The notes beneath the pieces were generated by a model. It ran no database searches. It had not been told where the DNA came from and worked only from the letters and a program-made list of their open reading frames with translations. From NCBI GenBank assembly GCA_035250505.1, contig DATFFC010000101.1:1-7300 (forward strand): 7,300 bases of DNA, written 5' to 3'. Shown one piece after another: positions 5,934 to 7,300 of this stretch (positions are counted from its first letter, which is position 1; each line of letters starts with the position of its first letter). A program made the translations under genes and the position numbers. The DNA comes from DASSBQ01 sp035250505. GTDB taxonomy: Bacteria; Nitrospirota; Nitrospiria; Nitrospirales; Nitrospiraceae.

Positions 5934-5963
5934 TTGACACTCCTCAAATCCTTTTGCTACTCT
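5934..5963 (+). promoter_or_regulatory. Sigma-70-type promoter for the prenyl synthase gene
   Basis: A perfect TTGACA (5934-5939) is followed after 18 bases by TACTCT (5958-5963), with TG at 5955-5956 forming an extended -10. The predicted start near 5970 leaves a leader of about 48 bases to the ATG at 6018 or 81 bases to the ATG at 6051. It lies inside the frame that is open from 5889, which argues that the upstream part of that frame is not translated. Confidence 0.5.
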
Positions 5964-6050
5964 TCGCCGGATACGGATTTTCACTCATTCATTAACCGAA
6001 TCGGGCAGTCAAACGACATGAGTCCTCTCAGCCAAGCGCCGCCGTTCCGC

Positions 6051-6941
6051 ATGAACATCCAAGACTATCTCGACCGGAAACGCGAGGAGGTCGACCGCTA
6101 TTTGCAATCCGTGATCCCCGGCCCGAATCAACCGCCTGCGACGCTCCACCAAAGCATGCGCTACAGTCTCTTTGCCGGAGGCAAGCGAATCCGTCCCATT
6201 CTGGCCATTGCGGCGGCCGAGGCAGTCGGCGGGAATAGCCCGGCCATTCTGGCGATCGCCTCGTCGCTGGAATTGATCCATACCTATTCATTAATCCACG
6301 ACGATTTGCCTTCGATGGACAACGACGATTTCCGCCGGGGGAAGCCGACCAACCATAAAGTGTATGGGGAGGCCATGGCCATATTGGCCGGCGACGCCTT
6401 GCTGACCATGGCGTTCGAGTTGTGCAGCCAAGCCGGAAACATGGACGGTATCGATCCGGCACGCCAAGTGAGGCTGATTCATGAGCTTGCCGCCGGATCA
6501 GGCAATCGTGGCATGGTGGGGGGACAGGTCTTCGACATCCAGGCGGAGAATCAAGACATCGATCTTGCGACGTTGCAATCGATTCATCGTCACAAGACCG
6601 GCATGTTGATCCGGGCGGCTGTGCGCATGGGGGCCCTGACCGCAGGGGCCACGGAAAATCAATTGCAAAGCCTGACCGATTATGCCGAGGATATCGGCCT
6701 AGCCTTTCAAATCGCCGACGACGTGCTGAACGTGACCGGCACGCGCGAGGAGTTGGGCAAGAATCCCAATACGGACGCCCAGCGTGGAAAGAAAACCTAT
6801 CCAACCTTCTACGGCGTGGAAGGCGCCAAACAGCTGGCCGACGACTGCGTGAGCCGGGCCACGAGCCGACTCTCAGACTTCGGTCCCTCCGCCGACCCGC
6901 TTCGCGACCTGGCGCGGTACATCACCGACAGAAAAAACTAA
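6051..6941 (+). CDS. ispA: Farnesyl/geranylgeranyl diphosphate synthase (IspA-type polyprenyl synthetase)
   Basis: This enzyme condenses isopentenyl diphosphate with allylic diphosphates to give C15 (or C20) prenyl diphosphate, in the cytoplasm. From the ATG at 6051 it is 296 residues, close to E. coli IspA (299), and aligns with it by eye along its length. Visible motifs: GGKRIRP (43-49), first Asp-rich motif DDLPSMD (84-90, the DDx4D bacterial type), RRGKPT (95-100), MVGGQ (155-159), HRHKTG (179-184), FQIADDVLN (219-227), GK (236-237), KKTYP (247-251) and the C-terminal YITDRK. The second Asp-rich motif has Asn in place of its last Asp (N227). The ATG at 6018 would add 11 residues (MSPLSQAPPFR); neither start has a good ribosome site. 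The frame is open back to 5889, but the promoter lies there. The epimerase neighbour suggests supply of squalene/hopanoid synthesis. Chain length cannot be fixed by eye. Confidence 0.95.
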   Translation: MNIQDYLDRKREEVDRYLQSVIPGPNQPPATLHQSMRYSLFAGGKRIRPILAIAAAEAVGGNSPAILAIASSLELIHTYSLIHDDLPSMDNDDFRRGKPTNHKVYGEAMAILAGDALLTMAFELCSQAGNMDGIDPARQVRLIHELAAGSGNRGMVGGQVFDIQAENQDIDLATLQSIHRHKTGMLIRAAVRMGALTAGATENQLQSLTDYAEDIGLAFQIADDVLNVTGTREELGKNPNTDAQRGKKTYPTFYGVEGAKQLADDCVSRATSRLSDFGPSADPLRDLARYITDRKN

Positions 6942-6949
6942 GAGCATAT

Positions 6950-7024
6950 AGCTGATAGCTTATGGCCGATAGTCAGAGGAAGATTTCCGCTCCCGCCATA
7001 CGCCATCAGCCATACGCTATCGGC
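6950..7024. repeat. Imperfect inverted and direct repeats between ispA and the epimerase gene
   Basis: The 91-base spacer contains gccgatag (6965-6972) and its exact complement ctatcggc (7017-7024). Nested inside are tatggc (6961-6966) facing gccata, and gctgatagc (6951-6959) facing the near-complement gccatcagc (7002-7010). The 9-mer gccatacgc is present twice (6995-7003 and 7009-7017). The whole is built from variants of one gc(t/c)at(a/c)-type word. It could fold as an imperfect long hairpin. No T-run follows, so it may be a dispersed intergenic repeat or an mRNA-processing site rather than a terminator. Confidence 0.45.
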
Positions 7025-7032
7025 TCTTGAGT

Positions 7033-7266
7033 ATGAAGGTTCTCGTTACCGGGGCCTCCGGGTTTATCGGTGGGGCGGTCGTCCGTGCGCTCGCCGCCGC
7101 TGATGTCGCCGTCCGAATCACTGCGAGACCAGGCAACGACCTGCGTCATCTCACCGGCCTCTCAATCGAGCGGGTTGAAGCGGATCTCCGGGACAAGAAG
7201 TCCTTAGTCCTGGAGACCAGGCAACGACCTGCGTCATCTCACCGGCCTCTCAATCGAGCGGGTTGA
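7033..7266 (+). CDS. hpnA: N-terminus of HpnA-like NAD-dependent sugar epimerase, frame broken
   Basis: From the ATG at 7033 the protein begins MKVLVTGASGFIGGAVV, with a GxxGxxG dinucleotide-binding loop (G7, G10, G13) after the first strand. It continues through VRITARPGNDLRHL and a second Rossmann segment VEADLRDKKSL. This is the start of an extended short-chain dehydrogenase/reductase; the RPGND-to-DLRD spacing resembles the hopanoid-associated epimerase HpnA, and the upstream prenyl synthase supports that role. Related dihydroflavonol-reductase-like proteins cannot be excluded. After residue 60 the frame is lost: an 88-bp tandem duplication (not a multiple of three) makes it read LETRQRPASS to a TGA at 7264-7266, 77 residues instead of the usual 320 or more. 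In the second copy the original frame is shifted by one base and is still open at the edge. Confidence 0.7.
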   Translation: MKVLVTGASGFIGGAVVRALAAADVAVRITARPGNDLRHLTGLSIERVEADLRDKKSLVLETRQRPASSHRPLNRAG

Positions 7267-7300
7267 AGCGGATCTCCGGGACAAGAAGTCCTTAGTCCTG
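7125..7300 (+). repeat. Exact 88-bp tandem duplication ending at the window edge
   Basis: Bases 7125-7212 and 7213-7300 are identical by eye, beginning gagaccaggcaacgac and ending aagtccttagtcctg. The copies abut directly. Since 88 is not divisible by three, the duplication shifts the epimerase frame by one base. The second copy ends exactly on the last base given, so whether more copies or unique sequence follow is unknown. A contig-end assembly error is a likely explanation. Confidence 0.9.

Noticed and set aside
5889..6050. N-terminal extension of the prenyl synthase frame back to 5889
   Set aside because: It contains a good promoter (TTGACA plus extended -10), does not resemble the family's N-terminus, and would make the protein much longer than usual.
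6028..6804. Minus-strand frame of 258 codons opposite the prenyl synthase
   Set aside because: It is Arg/Pro/Cys/Ser-rich and fully antisense to a clear IspA-type gene.
1..7300. CRISPR array, tRNA or rRNA genes
   Set aside because: No regularly spaced direct repeats with unique spacers and no tRNA or rRNA pattern were seen. The 94-base element has arms but no tRNA-like D or T-loop signature.

Overview
The window is GC-rich bacterial DNA. It looks like a Nitrospirota (Nitrospira-like) genome or metagenome contig. That guess rests on the style of the uncharacterised proteins (a DUF2914 membrane protein, small Cys-rich proteins, a YajG-like lipoprotein) and on an IspA-type prenyl synthase next to a hopanoid-type epimerase. 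No rRNA, tRNA or marker gene settles the taxonomy.

Left part (1-4977): every supported gene is on the minus strand. In transcription order they are: a small protein with a PHD/RING-like zinc-finger pattern (4977 down), a three-helix membrane protein (ATGA overlap with the first), a split zinc-ribbon protein, a soluble protein of unknown function, a YajG-like lipoprotein, a 368-residue unknown protein (GTGA overlap with the lipoprotein gene), a 447-base non-coding gap, and a DUF2914 membrane protein that runs off the left edge. The DUF2914 gene has no stop codon inside the window, so it is easily missed.

The gap at 901-1347 is the most structured non-coding stretch. It holds a 94-base element closed by a perfect 13-bp stem around two further hairpins. 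A GTAG-ending 12-mer directly before the element recurs about 105 bases upstream, which resembles REP-type or MITE-type elements.

Middle (4978-5829): a divergent region leads into a two-gene plus-strand module, a 165-residue nucleotidyltransferase-fold protein overlapping a 63-residue basic protein. The arrangement resembles a toxin-antitoxin pair and looks somewhat less GC-rich than its surroundings.

Right part (5830-7300): a plus-strand isoprenoid locus. A promoter with a perfect TTGACA box precedes an IspA-type farnesyl/geranylgeranyl diphosphate synthase. After a 91-base spacer rich in imperfect repeats comes the start of an HpnA-like NAD-dependent epimerase. Together they suggest supply of C15 units for squalene/hopanoid synthesis. 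The epimerase reading frame is broken by an exact 88-bp tandem duplication whose second copy ends on the last base of the window. It is either a real mutation or, more likely, a contig-end assembly artefact.
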